This document shows positions 44,740 to 56,598 of a stretch of DNA of 64,000 nucleotides, piece after piece. Each line of letters begins with the position of its first letter. Positions within the stretch are counted from its first letter, which is position 1. Below the pieces are notes generated by a model. The model had not been told where the DNA came from and ran no database searches. It saw nothing but the letters and a program-made list of their open reading frames with translations. The position numbers and the translations under genes were made by a program. Origin of the DNA: Stenotrophomonas sp. 57 (GTDB lineage: Bacteria > Pseudomonadota > Gammaproteobacteria > Xanthomonadales > Xanthomonadaceae); contig NZ_CP127407.1 of the NCBI RefSeq assembly GCF_030291075.1, forward strand, positions 1,734,001 through 1,798,000, read 5' to 3'.

Positions 44740-45969
44740 AGCCGACCCCTGACCTCCAAGCAGCACGTCCAGATCCACCGCCCCGGCCATCGCCCGGTTG
44801 CCTGCATCCCCCGGATGAAGGTGGTCACCGGAGTCATACGCGGTGGCCATCCGCGTCGGATCGGCTGGGTCGCGCAGTGCGGTGTCCAGGTCGATCACCG
44901 CATCGAACGGGTTGTCCGAGCGCAGCCAGGCATTGAGCCGCTGGCGCAGGGCGTCCTTGTCCGGCTGGTAGTAATCTTCCAGCGGCGTGCCGGGGAGGGC
45001 CCCGGCAAACGGCGGCAGGGTCGCGCCCACGATCCGAATGCCCCGGCGGTGGGCTTGTTCGGCCAGCGCGCGATAGCCCGTCTGCAGCTCGGCCAGCGTG
45101 GGCCGGGGCTGCTCGCGGGCGAACGCGGTGCCGGGCCAGCTGATGTCGTTGATGCCGATCAGCACGATCACGCTCGCCACGCCAGGTTGATCCAGCGCAT
45201 CGCGCCGGAAGCGGGCCAGTGCGGATTCGCCCATGCCGTCGCGCAGCAGCCGGCCACCGGAGATGCCGGCGTTGACCACGGCGATGCCCCGCGGTGCCAG
45301 ACGCGCGGCCAAGTGGTCGGTCCAGCGCTGGTCCCGGTCGAGGCTGGCGGTCGCGCCGTCGGTGATCGAATCGCCGATCACCACCACGCTGCGTGTGCTG
45401 GCCGGCGCCTCGACCTCGATGCCGGTCAGGAACAACCGGGCCGTGGTGGCGGTGGCATCGCTCAGGTCGCGTGCCAGGCGCTGGTCGCCGGGGGCGATCC
45501 AGCTGGTCTGGCGGCCGTCCCAGTGGAAGGTCTGCAGCGGCGTCGGCGCCGGCACAAAGACGCTGACCTGAAGCGCCTGACCACCCTGCACAGCCAGCGG
45601 CAGCGGATCGCTCAGCCGTTCCTGGCCGGGGCCGATCAACACCCCTGGCCGGCCATCGAAGCGGAGCTGTTGCGGCGTCGCACCGGCCTGCGGAGCGACG
45701 CTGGCGCCACCGATCCGCAGCGGCTGCGTGCCATAAGCATTGCTCAGTCGGATGCGCAGGCGTGTGCCGCCCAGGCTGATGCGCGCGGTCTGGCGGAAAG
45801 TCTGGTCGTGCAGCGACGCCGGTATCAGGGGCGGGAACAGGAAATCCGCGCCCCAGACCGGTTGCGGGCTGGCCTGCCAGCTGGCGACCCAATGCGGGGC
45901 GGGGGCGGCGCTGGCGGCGCCGGACAGGGCGATCAATGCGGGGACGGCGAGCTGGCTGAAGCGGTTCAT
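44704..45969 (-). CDS. Exported SGNH/GDSL-family hydrolase
   Basis: 421 residues with a signal peptide (1 to about 21). Block I GDSITDG carries the Ser nucleophile, followed by GISGGR, GINDISWPG and the C-terminal Asp-x-x-His block GDHLHPGD. It resembles esterases of the SGNH group acting in the periplasm on carbohydrate or aryl esters. The C-terminal peptide GSLCASKGL is encoded by the GGGGTC inverted repeat, so the natural C-terminus of the family probably ended a few residues earlier. Divergent from a LysR gene. Confidence 0.87.
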   Translation of the reverse strand: MNRFSQLAVPALIALSGAASAAPAPHWVASWQASPQPVWGADFLFPPLIPASLHDQTFRQTARISLGGTRLRIRLSNAYGTQPLRIGGASVAPQAGATPQQLRFDGRPGVLIGPGQERLSDPLPLAVQGGQALQVSVFVPAPTPLQTFHWDGRQTSWIAPGDQRLARDLSDATATTARLFLTGIEVEAPASTRSVVVIGDSITDGATASLDRDQRWTDHLAARLAPRGIAVVNAGISGGRLLRDGMGESALARFRRDALDQPGVASVIVLIGINDISWPGTAFAREQPRPTLAELQTGYRALAEQAHRRGIRIVGATLPPFAGALPGTPLEDYYQPDKDALRQRLNAWLRSDNPFDAVIDLDTALRDPADPTRMATAYDSGDHLHPGDAGNRAMAGAVDLDVLLGGQGSAGVGSLCASKGL

Positions 45970-46012
45970 CGGGCAATCCTGGGTGGAGGGAAGGCCATGG
46001 TGATTCCGCTCT

Positions 46013-46057
46013 CATCTGTGAACTAGACTGCGCACGGATAATCATCTGTGAACTGGA
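46013..46057. promoter_or_regulatory. Direct repeat between SGNH and LysR genes
   Basis: CATCTGTGAACTAGA at 46013-46027 and CATCTGTGAACTGGA at 46043-46057, 30 bases apart (about three helical turns), in the gap between the divergent genes. A likely site for the adjacent LysR protein. Confidence 0.5.
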
Positions 46058-46066
46058 TTCATCACC

Positions 46067-46984
46067 ATGGCGCGCTCCGACATCAACCGATCCGGCGAAC
46101 TGGAAGTGTTCGTGCGGGTGATCGAGACCGGTGGCTTTTCCGCGGCCGCCCGCACGCTGGACATGACCCCCTCGGCGGTCAGCAAGCTGGTGGCACGGCT
46201 GGAGCAACGGCTGGGCACCCGCCTGCTGCAGCGTTCCACCCGCCAGCTGCAGCTGACTCCGGAGGGCTGCGCGTTCTACGAGCGCGGCCTGCGCGTGCTG
46301 GCCGATCTGGACGAGGCCGAGCGCTGCGCCAGTGCCCATGCCGAGCCGCGCGGACGCCTGCGGGTCAACTCCAATGTGCCGTTCGGCCAGCATTTCCTGT
46401 TGCCGCTGCTGCCGGCGTTCCTGCAGCGCAACCCGCAGGTGGGCGTGGACCTGACCCTCAACGACGAGGTGATCGACCTGCTGGAGCAGCGCACCGACGT
46501 GGCGGTGCGGGCTGGCCCGCTCAAAAGCTCCAGCCTGGTGGCGCGGCGGCTGGGCGCGACGCGGATGATGATCGTGGCCGCGCCGGCCTATGCGCAGCGG
46601 CATGGCCTGCCGGCCACCGTGGAAGCGTTGCAGTCGCACAACCGGCTGGACATTGGCCATGCGCGGGCGATGCAGGGGTGGCCGCTGCTGCAGGACGGTC
46701 GCGAACGGATGCTGCTGCCCAGCGGCAATGCCCGTGCCAGCAACGGCGATGCACTGCGCCAGCTGGTGCTGGGTGGGCTGGGCATGGCACGGCTGGCAGC
46801 GTTCCAGGTGCAGGCCGACATCGCCGCCGGACGCCTGCTGCCGGTGCTGGAGGAAGCCAATCCCGGTGACCTGGAAGAGGTGCACGCGGTGTTTCTGGGG
46901 CAGGGCGGCTACCTGCCGCTGCGGGTGCGCGCGTTCCTGGATTACCTGGTGGAAACGGTGGACCTGGCGCGGCCCTTGGGGTGA
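46067..46984 (+). CDS. LysR-family transcriptional regulator
   Basis: 305 residues: winged helix (FVRVIETGGFSAAARTLDMTPSAVSKLVARLE) plus effector domain with the VNSNVPFGQHFLLP segment. Divergent from the SGNH hydrolase and so its probable regulator. ATG at 46067 fits the family N-terminus. Confidence 0.93.
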   Translation: MARSDINRSGELEVFVRVIETGGFSAAARTLDMTPSAVSKLVARLEQRLGTRLLQRSTRQLQLTPEGCAFYERGLRVLADLDEAERCASAHAEPRGRLRVNSNVPFGQHFLLPLLPAFLQRNPQVGVDLTLNDEVIDLLEQRTDVAVRAGPLKSSSLVARRLGATRMMIVAAPAYAQRHGLPATVEALQSHNRLDIGHARAMQGWPLLQDGRERMLLPSGNARASNGDALRQLVLGGLGMARLAAFQVQADIAAGRLLPVLEEANPGDLEEVHAVFLGQGGYLPLRVRAFLDYLVETVDLARPLG

Positions 46985-47001
46985 GAGCGCCGGCGGACAG
47001 A

Positions 47002-47074
47002 AGCCGAGCATGGGCTCGGCTCTACATGTCGGTTTCGTTCGGGATGTTCCTGTAGAGCCGAGCCCATGCTCGGC
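47002..47074. repeat. Inverted pair of AGCCGAGCATGGGCTCGGC palindromes
   Basis: Two matching palindromes flank a 35-base spacer between the convergent LysR and recN genes, the usual SMAG dimer. Confidence 0.75.
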
Positions 47075-47084
47075 CCGGTCGGCG

Positions 47085-48746
<1,662 letters not shown>

Positions 48747-48861
48747 GGGTAAGGGGGTATCAGCAGCCGCGCAACGCTAGCACGCGGGCGAGGGAGGTCC
48801 AATGACTTGCCAAGGTGATGCGCCGCCATTATCTAGTGTCCGTGTCTCACAGGTTGATTCC

Positions 48862-49926
48862 ATGCACGGTTCTCCCGACCAGCTTGCCCCGCGTGCGCGC
48901 CATCTGCTGCGCACGCTGATCGCGCGTTACATCCAGGACGGTGAGCCGGTCGGCTCGCAGACGCTGGCGCGCGTGGCCGGGCTGGAGGTCAGCCCGGCCA
49001 CCATCCGCAACATCCTCGGCGACCTGGAGGACCTGGGCCTGCTGGCCTCGCCGCACACCTCGGCCGGGCGCGTCCCGACCGCGCATGGCTACCGGGTGTT
49101 CGTCGACAGCCTGCTGCAGATGCAGCCGCCGGGCGAGGGCGAGTTGGCCCGGTTGCGCCAGGAGCTGGCCGGCGGCGGCAGCACCCAGGCCCTGCTCGGC
49201 AGCGCTTCGGAGCTGTTGTCGGCGATGAGCCACTTCGTCGGCGTGGTCAGCGCACCGCGGCGCGAGCAGTTCGCCTTCCGCCAGATCGATTTCGTGGCGC
49301 TGGACGGGCGCCGCGTGCTGGCGATCCTGGTGTTTGCCGACAACGAGGTGCAGAACCGGGTCATCGAGACCCGCCAGGAGTTCGCGCCGGGCCAGCTGGA
49401 GCAGGTGGCCAACTACCTCAATGCCCATTTCGCCGGCCTGCCGATGGCCGAGATCCGCACCCGCCTGCTGCTGGAGCTGCGCGACGCCCGTTCCGAGCTG
49501 GAACAGCTGCTGGCGCACAGCATCGAGCTGGCCGAGCAGGCCCTGCAGCCGGCGGCCGACGACATGCTGGTGGCCGGGCAGACCCGGCTGATGGGGGTGC
49601 AGGACCTGTCCGACCTGGAGCGCCTGCGCGAGCTGTTCGAGCTGTTCTCCAGCAAGCGCGAGATCCTGCAGCTGCTGGAGCGGACCATCCGGGCGCCGGG
49701 CGTGCGCATCTTCATCGGCGAGGAAACCGGGATGATGCCGCTGCAGGGCGTCTCGCTGGTCACTGCGCCGTACACGGCCAACGGCCAGGTGCTGGGCGTG
49801 CTGGGCGTGATCGGCCCCAAGCGGATGGCCTACGACCGCATGATCCCGCTGGTCCAGGCCACCGCCGATGTGCTCGGCGCGGCCTTTTCACCGACCGGAC
49901 GCACGCCGGGAACATCCGACGCTTGA
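48862..49926 (+). CDS. hrcA: Heat-inducible transcription repressor HrcA
   Basis: 354-residue repressor of heat-shock genes acting at CIRCE elements. The N-terminal HTH reads PVGSQTLARVAGLEVSPATIRN followed by LEDLGLLASPHTSAGRVPT, then the GAF-like and dimerisation domains (FIGEETGMMPLQGVSLVTAPY). No CIRCE element was found in this window, so its targets (usually groESL) are elsewhere. First gene of hrcA-grpE-dnaK-dnaJ. A weak heat-shock-like CTTGCCA-N11-CGCCATTAT lies at 48806-48832. Confidence 0.95.
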   Translation: MHGSPDQLAPRARHLLRTLIARYIQDGEPVGSQTLARVAGLEVSPATIRNILGDLEDLGLLASPHTSAGRVPTAHGYRVFVDSLLQMQPPGEGELARLRQELAGGGSTQALLGSASELLSAMSHFVGVVSAPRREQFAFRQIDFVALDGRRVLAILVFADNEVQNRVIETRQEFAPGQLEQVANYLNAHFAGLPMAEIRTRLLLELRDARSELEQLLAHSIELAEQALQPAADDMLVAGQTRLMGVQDLSDLERLRELFELFSSKREILQLLERTIRAPGVRIFIGEETGMMPLQGVSLVTAPYTANGQVLGVLGVIGPKRMAYDRMIPLVQATADVLGAAFSPTGRTPGTSDA

Positions 49927-49989
49927 AACGCAGCATCCCGCCCACACTAGGGTGGTTGGAGGCGGAGAGTGACCGCCAGGGACCCAGAC

Positions 49990-50505
49990 ATGAACCACGA
50001 ACAGCCAGATATCGAATCCCAGCAGAGTGCCGCCGATGCGGCTGCCACCGCCGGCGCCAGCGACGAAATCGAGCGCCTGCGCGCCGAAATCGAACAGGTC
50101 AAGGCCGATGCGCTGCGTGAGCGCGCCGACCTGGACAACCAGCGCAAGCGCGTTGCCCGTGACATCGAGCAGGCCCGCAAGTTCGCCAACGAGAAGCTGC
50201 TGGGCGAGCTGCTGCCGGTGTTCGACAGCCTGGATGCCGGCCTGAAAGCCGCCGGCGACGACCCGCACCCGCTGCGCGAAGGCCTGGAGCTGACCTACAA
50301 GCAGCTGCTGAAGGTCGCCGCCGACAACGGCCTGGTGCTGCTGGACCCGATCGGCCAGCCGTTCAACCCGGAACACCACCAGGCCATCAGCCAGGTGCCG
50401 ACCCCCGGCGCTGCCCCGGGCAGCGTGGTGACCGTGTTCCAGAAGGGCTACCTGCTCAACGAGCGCCTGCTGCGGCCGGCGCTGGTGGTGGTGGCCGCCG
50501 ATTGA
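49990..50505 (+). CDS. grpE: Nucleotide exchange factor GrpE
   Basis: 171-residue DnaK exchange factor. A long N-terminal coiled coil ([20 protein letters not shown]) is followed by the beta-domain with [19 protein letters not shown] and [13 protein letters not shown] at 49990 gives MNHEQPD. It precedes dnaK by 181 bases. Confidence 0.96.
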   Translation: MNHEQPDIESQQSAADAAATAGASDEIERLRAEIEQVKADALRERADLDNQRKRVARDIEQARKFANEKLLGELLPVFDSLDAGLKAAGDDPHPLREGLELTYKQLLKVAADNGLVLLDPIGQPFNPEHHQAISQVPTPGAAPGSVVTVFQKGYLLNERLLRPALVVVAAD

Positions 50506-50594
50506 TCCCGCAGGGCCGGGCGGCGGGAATGACCCGTCACCCGGCCCGACGCTGAACGCGGCGGACGACCGGAAACACAGCGTTCGGGAGATGG

Positions 50595-50623
50595 CTTGAA
50601 TGTTCCACGAGCCTCCCCCACAT
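50595..50623 (+). promoter_or_regulatory. Candidate sigma-32 promoter of dnaK
   Basis: CTTGAA (50595-50600), 15-base spacer, then CCCCACAT (50616-50623). Good fit to CTTGAA / CCCCATNT, about 65 bases before the dnaK ATG. Confidence 0.55.
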
Positions 50624-50686
50624 CGTATTCATCCACCGGCCGAACGGCCGGACTGACCCCAACAAGCATCCTCAGGAGTCTCCCCC

Positions 50687-52609
50687 ATGGGCAAGATCAT
50701 TGGTATCGACCTCGGCACCACCAACTCGTGCGTGGCGATCATGGACGGCGGCAAGGCCCGCGTCATCGAGAATTCGGAAGGCGATCGCACCACCCCGTCG
50801 ATCGTCGCCTACACCAAGGACGGCGAAGTCCTGGTCGGTGCCTCGGCCAAGCGCCAGGCCGTGACCAACCCGAAGAACACCTTCTACGCGGTGAAGCGCC
50901 TGATCGGCCGCAAGTTCACCGACGCCGAAGTGCAGAAGGACATCGCGCACGTCCCGTACAGCATCCTGGCCCATGACAATGGCGACGCCTGGGTGGCCAC
51001 CAGCGACGGCAAGAAGATGGCCCCGCAGGAAATCTCGGCCAAGGTGCTGGAAAAGATGAAGAAGACCGCCGAGGACTTCCTCGGTGAGAAGGTCACCGAA
51101 GCGGTCATCACCGTGCCGGCCTACTTCAACGACAGCCAGCGCCAGGCGACCAAGGACGCCGGCCGCATCGCCGGCCTGGACGTCAAGCGCATCATCAACG
51201 AGCCGACCGCGGCCGCGCTGGCCTATGGCCTGGACAAGGGCGACAACAAGGATCGCAAGATCGTGGTGTACGACCTGGGCGGCGGCACCTTCGACGTCTC
51301 GGTGATCGAGATCGCCAACGTCGACGGTGAGAAGCAGTTCGAAGTGCTGGCCACCAACGGCGACACCTTCCTGGGTGGCGAAGACTTCGACAACCGCGTC
51401 ATCGAGTACCTGGTTGAAGAATTCAACAAGGACCAGGGCATCGACCTGCGCAAGGATCCGCTGGCCCTGCAGCGCCTGAAGGATGCTGCCGAGCGCGCCA
51501 AGATCGAGCTGTCCAGCGCCCAGCAGACCGAAGTGAACCTGCCGTACGTCACTGCCGACGCGTCGGGTCCGAAGCACCTGAACATCAAGCTGACCCGCGC
51601 CAAGCTGGAAGCGCTGGTGGACGACCTGATCAAGAAGTCGATCGAGCCGTGCCGCGTCGCCCTGAACGATGCCGGCCTGCGTTCGAGCGACATCAGCGAA
51701 GTGATCCTGGTCGGCGGCCAGACCCGCATGCCGAAGGTGCAGCAGGCGGTGACCGAGTTCTTCGGCAAGGAACCGCGCAAGGACGTCAACCCGGACGAAG
51801 CCGTGGCACTGGGTGCGGCGATCCAGGGCGGCGTGCTGGGCGGCGACGTCAAGGACGTGCTGCTGCTGGACGTGACCCCGCTGTCGCTGGGTATCGAAAC
51901 CATGGGTGGCGTGTTCACCAAGATCATCGAGAAGAACACCACCATCCCGACCAAGGCCTCGCAGGTGTTCTCCACCGCCGAGGACAACCAGTCGGCCGTG
52001 ACCGTGCACGTGCTGCAGGGTGAGCGCGAACAGGCCCGCTTCAACAAGTCGCTGGCCAAGTTCGACCTGTCCGGCATCGAGCCGGCCCCGCGTGGCCTGC
52101 CGCAGGTGGAAGTGTCCTTCGACATCGACGCCAACGGCATCCTGCACGTGTCGGCCAAGGACAAGAAGACCAACAAGGAACAGAAGGTCGAGATCAAGGC
52201 CGGTTCGGGTCTGTCCGAGGAAGAGATCGCACGCATGGTCGCCGACGCGGAAGCCAACCGCGAAGAAGACAAGAAGTTCCAGGAACTGGTGCAGGCCCGC
52301 AACCAGGCCGATGCCCTGATCCACGGCACCCGCAGCGCCATCACCGAGCACGGCAGCAAGGTCGGCGGCGATGTCATCGGCAAGGTCGAGGCGGCACTGG
52401 CCGACCTGGAAACCGCGATGAAGGGCGACGACAAGGCACAGATCGAAGCGAAGTCGAAGGTGCTGGAAGAAGCCGGCCAGGCGCTGTTCGCCGCTGCTTC
52501 GGCTGACCAGGGCGGTGCCCCGGGTGGCGACGCCGGCAACGCAGGCAAGGCGGCGGATGACGTGGTGGACGCCGAGTTCACCGAAGTCAAGGACGACAAG
52601 AAGTCCTGA
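50687..52609 (+). CDS. dnaK: Molecular chaperone DnaK (Hsp70)
   Basis: 640-residue Hsp70. N-terminal ATPase: [41 protein letters not shown] and [13 protein letters not shown]; substrate domain with the arch [16 protein letters not shown], and an acidic C-terminus ending [15 protein letters not shown]. It works with DnaJ and GrpE. Confidence 0.98.
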   Translation: MGKIIGIDLGTTNSCVAIMDGGKARVIENSEGDRTTPSIVAYTKDGEVLVGASAKRQAVTNPKNTFYAVKRLIGRKFTDAEVQKDIAHVPYSILAHDNGDAWVATSDGKKMAPQEISAKVLEKMKKTAEDFLGEKVTEAVITVPAYFNDSQRQATKDAGRIAGLDVKRIINEPTAAALAYGLDKGDNKDRKIVVYDLGGGTFDVSVIEIANVDGEKQFEVLATNGDTFLGGEDFDNRVIEYLVEEFNKDQGIDLRKDPLALQRLKDAAERAKIELSSAQQTEVNLPYVTADASGPKHLNIKLTRAKLEALVDDLIKKSIEPCRVALNDAGLRSSDISEVILVGGQTRMPKVQQAVTEFFGKEPRKDVNPDEAVALGAAIQGGVLGGDVKDVLLLDVTPLSLGIETMGGVFTKIIEKNTTIPTKASQVFSTAEDNQSAVTVHVLQGEREQARFNKSLAKFDLSGIEPAPRGLPQVEVSFDIDANGILHVSAKDKKTNKEQKVEIKAGSGLSEEEIARMVADAEANREEDKKFQELVQARNQADALIHGTRSAITEHGSKVGGDVIGKVEAALADLETAMKGDDKAQIEAKSKVLEEAGQALFAAASADQGGAPGGDAGNAGKAADDVVDAEFTEVKDDKKS

Positions 52610-52763
52610 TCCGGACCGACACGGGGCGCTGCCTGCCAGCGTCCCGTTGTCGTACCAGGGTCCTGACCGCCGCCCGGCGTGTCGGGGCGCCCGACGCAAG
52701 AGCGGACCTGGTTCCGCTCTTCCGCTTTGACGAATCCCGACTTTCCGGAAACTGATTCACCTT

Positions 52764-53891
52764 ATGAGCAAGCGCGACTACTACGAAGTGCTGGGCGTTG
52801 CCCGCACCGCCAGCGACGAAGAACTGAAGAAGGCCTACCGTCGCTGCGCGATGAAGTTCCACCCGGACCGCAACCCGGGTGATGCGGCGGCCGAAGCCTC
52901 CTTCAAGGAGTGCAAGGAAGCCTACGAAGTGCTGTCCGACGGCAACAAGCGCCGCATGTATGACAGCCACGGCCACGCCGCGTTCGAGCACGGCATGGGC
53001 GGTGGTGGCGGTCCGGGCGGTCCGGACATGAACGATATCTTCGGCGATATCTTCGGCAACATCTTTGGCGGCGGTGGCGGTGGTCCGCGCCAGGCCCGTC
53101 GCGGTGCCGACATCGGCTACGTGATGGAGCTGGACCTGGAAGAGGCCGTGCGCGGCGTCGAGCGCCGGATCGAGATCCCGACCCTGGCCGAATGCGGCGA
53201 CTGCGATGGCAGTGGCTCCGAAGACGGCAAGGTCGAGACCTGCAATGTGTGCCATGGCCGCGGCCAGGTGCGCATCCAGCGCGGCATCTTCGCCATGCAG
53301 CAGGCCTGCCACAACTGCGGCGGCCGCGGCCAGATCATCGCCAAGCCCTGCAAGACCTGCCACGGCAACGGCCGTGTCGAGGAAGACAAGGTGCTGTCGG
53401 TGAAGGTGCCGGCCGGCGTCGACACCGGCGACCGCATCCGCCTGCAGGGCGAGGGCGAGGCCGGCCCGGCCGGTACGCCGCCGGGTGATCTGTACGTGGA
53501 AGTGCGCGTGCGCGAGCATGCCATCTTCCAGCGCGATGGCGATGATCTGCACTGCGAAGTGCCGATCCGCATCTCGCAGGCGGCGCTTGGCGACACCGTG
53601 CGCGTGGCCACCCTCGGTGGCGAAGCGGAGATCCGCATCCCGGCCGAGACCCAGACCGGCAAGCTGTTCCGCCTGCGCGGCAAGGGCGTGCGTTCGGTGC
53701 GCAGCCGCAGCGAAGGCGACCTGTACTGCCGCGTGGTGGTGGAGACGCCGGTGAACCTCACCAACGAGCAGCGCAAGCTGCTGGAACAGTTCGAAGCCAC
53801 CTTCGTCGGCGAGGAAGCGCGCAAGCATTCGCCGAAATCGGCCACTTTCATCGACGGCGTGAAGGGCTTCTGGGACCGGATGACGTCCTGA
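52764..53891 (+). CDS. dnaJ: Chaperone DnaJ (Hsp40)
   Basis: 375 residues. J domain with the HPD motif (KFHPDRNPG), Gly-rich linker (about 76-115), four zinc repeats CxxCxGxG ([32 protein letters not shown]) and the substrate-binding C-terminus. It stimulates DnaK ATPase. Class A DnaJ of normal length. Confidence 0.97.
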   Translation: MSKRDYYEVLGVARTASDEELKKAYRRCAMKFHPDRNPGDAAAEASFKECKEAYEVLSDGNKRRMYDSHGHAAFEHGMGGGGGPGGPDMNDIFGDIFGNIFGGGGGGPRQARRGADIGYVMELDLEEAVRGVERRIEIPTLAECGDCDGSGSEDGKVETCNVCHGRGQVRIQRGIFAMQQACHNCGGRGQIIAKPCKTCHGNGRVEEDKVLSVKVPAGVDTGDRIRLQGEGEAGPAGTPPGDLYVEVRVREHAIFQRDGDDLHCEVPIRISQAALGDTVRVATLGGEAEIRIPAETQTGKLFRLRGKGVRSVRSRSEGDLYCRVVVETPVNLTNEQRKLLEQFEATFVGEEARKHSPKSATFIDGVKGFWDRMTS

Positions 53892-53991
53892 GTTTTTCGA
53901 CGGAAGCGATGAACGATAGCGCCGGGCCATGCCCGGCGTTGTCGTTTGTGGTGCAGTGGATTCACGCCTTGCGTGGATGCCGTTCAAAGGA

Positions 53992-54789
53992 TCATCGGAA
54001 AAACGCCGCCGGCGTCTGCCCCAGCTGCCGTTTGAACATGCTGGTGAACGCGCTCGGGCTGTCGTAGCCCATCGCCAGCGCCACATCGATGACCTTGTCG
54101 CCGACCGCCAGTCGCTCCAAGGCGGCCAGAAGCCGCGCCTGCTGCCGCCACTGCCCGAAGGTCATGCCCAGTTCGCCGGCGAAATGCCGCTGGATGGTTT
54201 TCACGTCCACCTCCAGCGCCTGCGCCCAGTCGAGCAGCGTGGCGTCGTCACCCGGATGCTTCTGCAGGTGTTGGCAGATCCGCAGCAGGCGCGGGTCGCT
54301 TGGCGCGGGCAGGTGCAGTGGCAATACGTCCATGCGATGCAGTTCGTCCAACAGCAGGCGCACCACGCGGCCATCGCGGCTGTCCTCGATGTGCTTGCCC
54401 TTGATCAGGGTGGCTGCCTGCAGCAGTTCGCGCAGCAGCGGTGCAACCTGCACCGCGAAGGGCTCGGCCGGCAGTTGCGGCGCGAACGACGGATCGATGT
54501 ACAGGCTGCGCATGTGCACGGCGGCAATGCAGTCCACCGCGTGCACCATGCCGGCCGGCATCCAGATCGCGCGGGTGGAGGGCACGACCCAGCGACCGAC
54601 TTCCGAGCGCACCACCATCAGCCCGGAGATGGCGTAGACCAGCTGGTGGCGCTGGTGCTTGTGGCCTGCGATGTGGGTGCCGGCAGGGTATTGGGTCACG
54701 CGGTGGGTGACCGGGCGGTGCAGCGGCACATCGCGCCACGGTGCGGCCGGGTCGACGTCGCCGGCAATGTCCTTTTTGCGATAGGCCAT
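53992..54789 (-). CDS. AraC-family transcriptional regulator with cupin domain
   Basis: 265 residues. An N-terminal cupin-like segment (HRVTQYPAGTHIAGHKHQRHQLVYAISGLMVV) with His residues and a C-terminal AraC domain with two HTH motifs (WAQALEVDVKTIQRHFAGELG and DVALAMGYDSPSAFTSMFKRQLG). ATG at 54789 (MAYRKKD) is preferred; an in-frame ATG further upstream is possible. Divergent from the MFS gene, so it probably regulates it. Confidence 0.88.
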   Translation of the reverse strand: MAYRKKDIAGDVDPAAPWRDVPLHRPVTHRVTQYPAGTHIAGHKHQRHQLVYAISGLMVVRSEVGRWVVPSTRAIWMPAGMVHAVDCIAAVHMRSLYIDPSFAPQLPAEPFAVQVAPLLRELLQAATLIKGKHIEDSRDGRVVRLLLDELHRMDVLPLHLPAPSDPRLLRICQHLQKHPGDDATLLDWAQALEVDVKTIQRHFAGELGMTFGQWRQQARLLAALERLAVGDKVIDVALAMGYDSPSAFTSMFKRQLGQTPAAFFR

Positions 54790-54862
54790 GACCCGAACGC
54801 GGCAGAAGGGAAGAGAGCGCAACCGTAGCATGCGTGGCTCGCCCCCAACCTGACCTGCGTCC

Positions 54863-56062
54863 ATGTCTGCCTTGGTTTCCCCCGCAACACCCTCACGCCC
54901 GGTGGCTCCCGGCGTGCTGGCCGCCATTTCCACCTCGCATGTGGTCAACGACATGATGCAGTCGCTGATCCTGGCCATCTATCCGGTGATCAAGGGCGGC
55001 TTCAACCTCAGCTTTACCCAGATCGGCCTGATCACGCTGACCTACCAGCTGACCGCCTCGATCTTCCAGCCATTGGTCGGCGCGGCCACCGACCGCCGCC
55101 CGGCGCCGTACTCGCTGCCGATCGGCATGGCCTCGACCCTGTGCGGCATGCTGCTGCTCGGCTTCGCACCGAACTACGCGGTGGTGCTGATGGCCGCAGC
55201 GTTGGTCGGTATTGGTTCGGCCATCTTCCACCCGGAAGCTTCGCGCATCGCGCGGCTGGCCTCTGGGGGGCGCCATGGCTTCGCGCAGTCGGTGTTCCAG
55301 GTCGGCGGCAACTTCGGTACCGCGCTCGGCCCGCTGATCGCTGCGGCGGTGATCGTGCCGTATGGCCAGCATGCCGCGTCGTGGTTTGCCGGCGCCGCAC
55401 TGATCGGCATCGCGCTGCTGACCTATGTTGGCCGCTGGTACGCGCTGCACCTGGGCACCCCGCGTCCGGCCAGCACCGCGTCAATGGCCCCGCGCCACCC
55501 GTCGCGCACCGTGGCCAAGGTGCTGGCGATCCTGCTGGTGCTGATCTTCAGCAAGTACTTCTACATGGCCAGCATCGGCAGCTACTTCACCTTCTACCTG
55601 ATCCATCACTTCGGCATTCCGGTGGCGCAGGCCCAGCTGCACCTGTTCGCGTTCCTGGTCGCATCCGCTGCCGGTGGCTTCCTGGGGGGGCCGCTGGGTG
55701 ACCGCATCGGGCGCAAGCCGATCATCTGGACTTCAATCCTGGGCGTGGCGCCGTTCGCACTGATGCTGCCGCATGCGGATCTGTTCTGGACCACGGTGCT
55801 GGCGGTGCTGATCGGCTTCGTGCTTTCGTCGGCGTTCTCGGCGATCGTGGTCTATGCGCAGGAGATGATGCCGCACCGCATTGGCATGGTGTCGGGGCTG
55901 TTCTTCGGTTTTGCATTCGGGATGGGCGGACTGGGGGCGGCGGTGCTCGGCCTGCTGGCGGACAAGACCAGCATCGAATACGTCTACCAGCTGACCGCGT
56001 TCCTGCCGTTGCTCGGCATCGTGGCGGCGTGGCTGCCGCCGTCGCGGCCTGCTGTTCACTGA
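54863..56062 (+). CDS. Fsr-like MFS efflux transporter
   Basis: 399 residues with 12 transmembrane helices. The N-terminal HVVNDMMQSLILAIYPVIK, FQPLVGAATDRRPAPY and GSAIFHPEASRIAR segments match fosmidomycin-resistance (Fsr) proteins of the MFS. Later MFS motif GGPLGDRIGRKP. The exported compound is not shown by sequence. Divergent from the AraC regulator. Confidence 0.9.
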   Translation: MSALVSPATPSRPVAPGVLAAISTSHVVNDMMQSLILAIYPVIKGGFNLSFTQIGLITLTYQLTASIFQPLVGAATDRRPAPYSLPIGMASTLCGMLLLGFAPNYAVVLMAAALVGIGSAIFHPEASRIARLASGGRHGFAQSVFQVGGNFGTALGPLIAAAVIVPYGQHAASWFAGAALIGIALLTYVGRWYALHLGTPRPASTASMAPRHPSRTVAKVLAILLVLIFSKYFYMASIGSYFTFYLIHHFGIPVAQAQLHLFAFLVASAAGGFLGGPLGDRIGRKPIIWTSILGVAPFALMLPHADLFWTTVLAVLIGFVLSSAFSAIVVYAQEMMPHRIGMVSGLFFGFAFGMGGLGAAVLGLLADKTSIEYVYQLTAFLPLLGIVAAWLPPSRPAVH

Positions 56063-56141
56063 GGGAGGGTGGGTTTGCAGGGCTTGCAGCCCTGCACCTG
56101 CTGAATCAACGTCACCGTCAAAAGCCCACATTCCGTGGGAT

Positions 56142-56243
56142 GGCGGGGTGGGCCCGGTTGCGGGGGACGCTGCAAGTACGTCCATGTAAGCTTGGCCGCG
56201 GCATCCATGCCGCGGACACCCCCGCAACCGGACCCACCCCGCC
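56142..56243 (+). repeat. Long covarying hairpin element, copy B
   Basis: 25-base arms (56142-56166 and 56219-56243) complementary with one mismatch, around a core GACGCTGCAAGTACGTCC then GGCATCCATGCCGCGG. Confidence 0.75.
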
Positions 56244-56279
56244 TTCGACAGTTTTCCGCGATCTGTTGGAACGGCTTGT

Positions 56280-56320
56280 GGGGTCAGATCCGTTTTCCGA
56301 AGGAAAACGGATCTGACCCC
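56280..56320. repeat. GGGGTC...GACCCC inverted repeat, copy 4
   Basis: 41-bp dyad with inner stem CCGTTTTC / GAAAACGG; outer arms GGGGTCAGAT and ATCTGACCCC. Confidence 0.75.
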
Positions 56321-56395
56321 ATTTTTGTGTATCGATATCTGACAGATGTGTCGACCAAGGTCGACACCTACCAACAGCCGCATGAACCTGTCGAA

Positions 56396-56497
56396 GGCGG
56401 GGCGGTGTCGGAGTGCGGGGTGTCAGCGGCATGGATGCCGCTGCCAAGCCTACAGGGACGTACTTGCGGCGTCCCCGCACTCCGACACCGCCCCGCC
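56396..56497 (-). repeat. Long covarying hairpin element, copy C
   Basis: Perfect 25-base arms (56396-56420 and 56473-56497). On the minus strand the core is GGACGCCGCAAGTACGTCC and GGCATCCATGCCGC, matching copy B; a palindrome GTAGGTGTCGACCTTGGTCG and TCTGTCAGATATCGA follow, also seen beside copy A. Confidence 0.75.
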
Positions 56498-56598
56498 ATC
56501 TCATGGAATGCCGCTCTGGCTTTGGCTTTTGCCGTTGCATTGAGCAGGTGCAGGGCTGCAAGCCCTGCCGAAAACCCCCTTGGGCGTAGAATGCGGTC

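Larger units (their letters stand above)
56063..56598. other. Long noncoding gap between the MFS gene and pdxY
   Basis: 536 bases with no supportable gene, built almost entirely of structured repeats: hairpin element copy B (56142-56243), GGGGTC dyad copy 4 (56280-56320), a GTCGACC palindrome (56348-56373), and hairpin element copy C (56396-56497). A pdxY promoter was not identified. Confidence 0.7.

Noticed and set aside
49921..50686. CIRCE element near hrcA-grpE-dnaK
   Set aside because: No TTAGCACTC-N9-GAGTGCTAA sequence was seen; the heat-shock promoter of dnaK looks like sigma-32.
50672..52699. Long minus-strand frame antisense to dnaK
   Set aside because: Shadow of dnaK with no own start signal.
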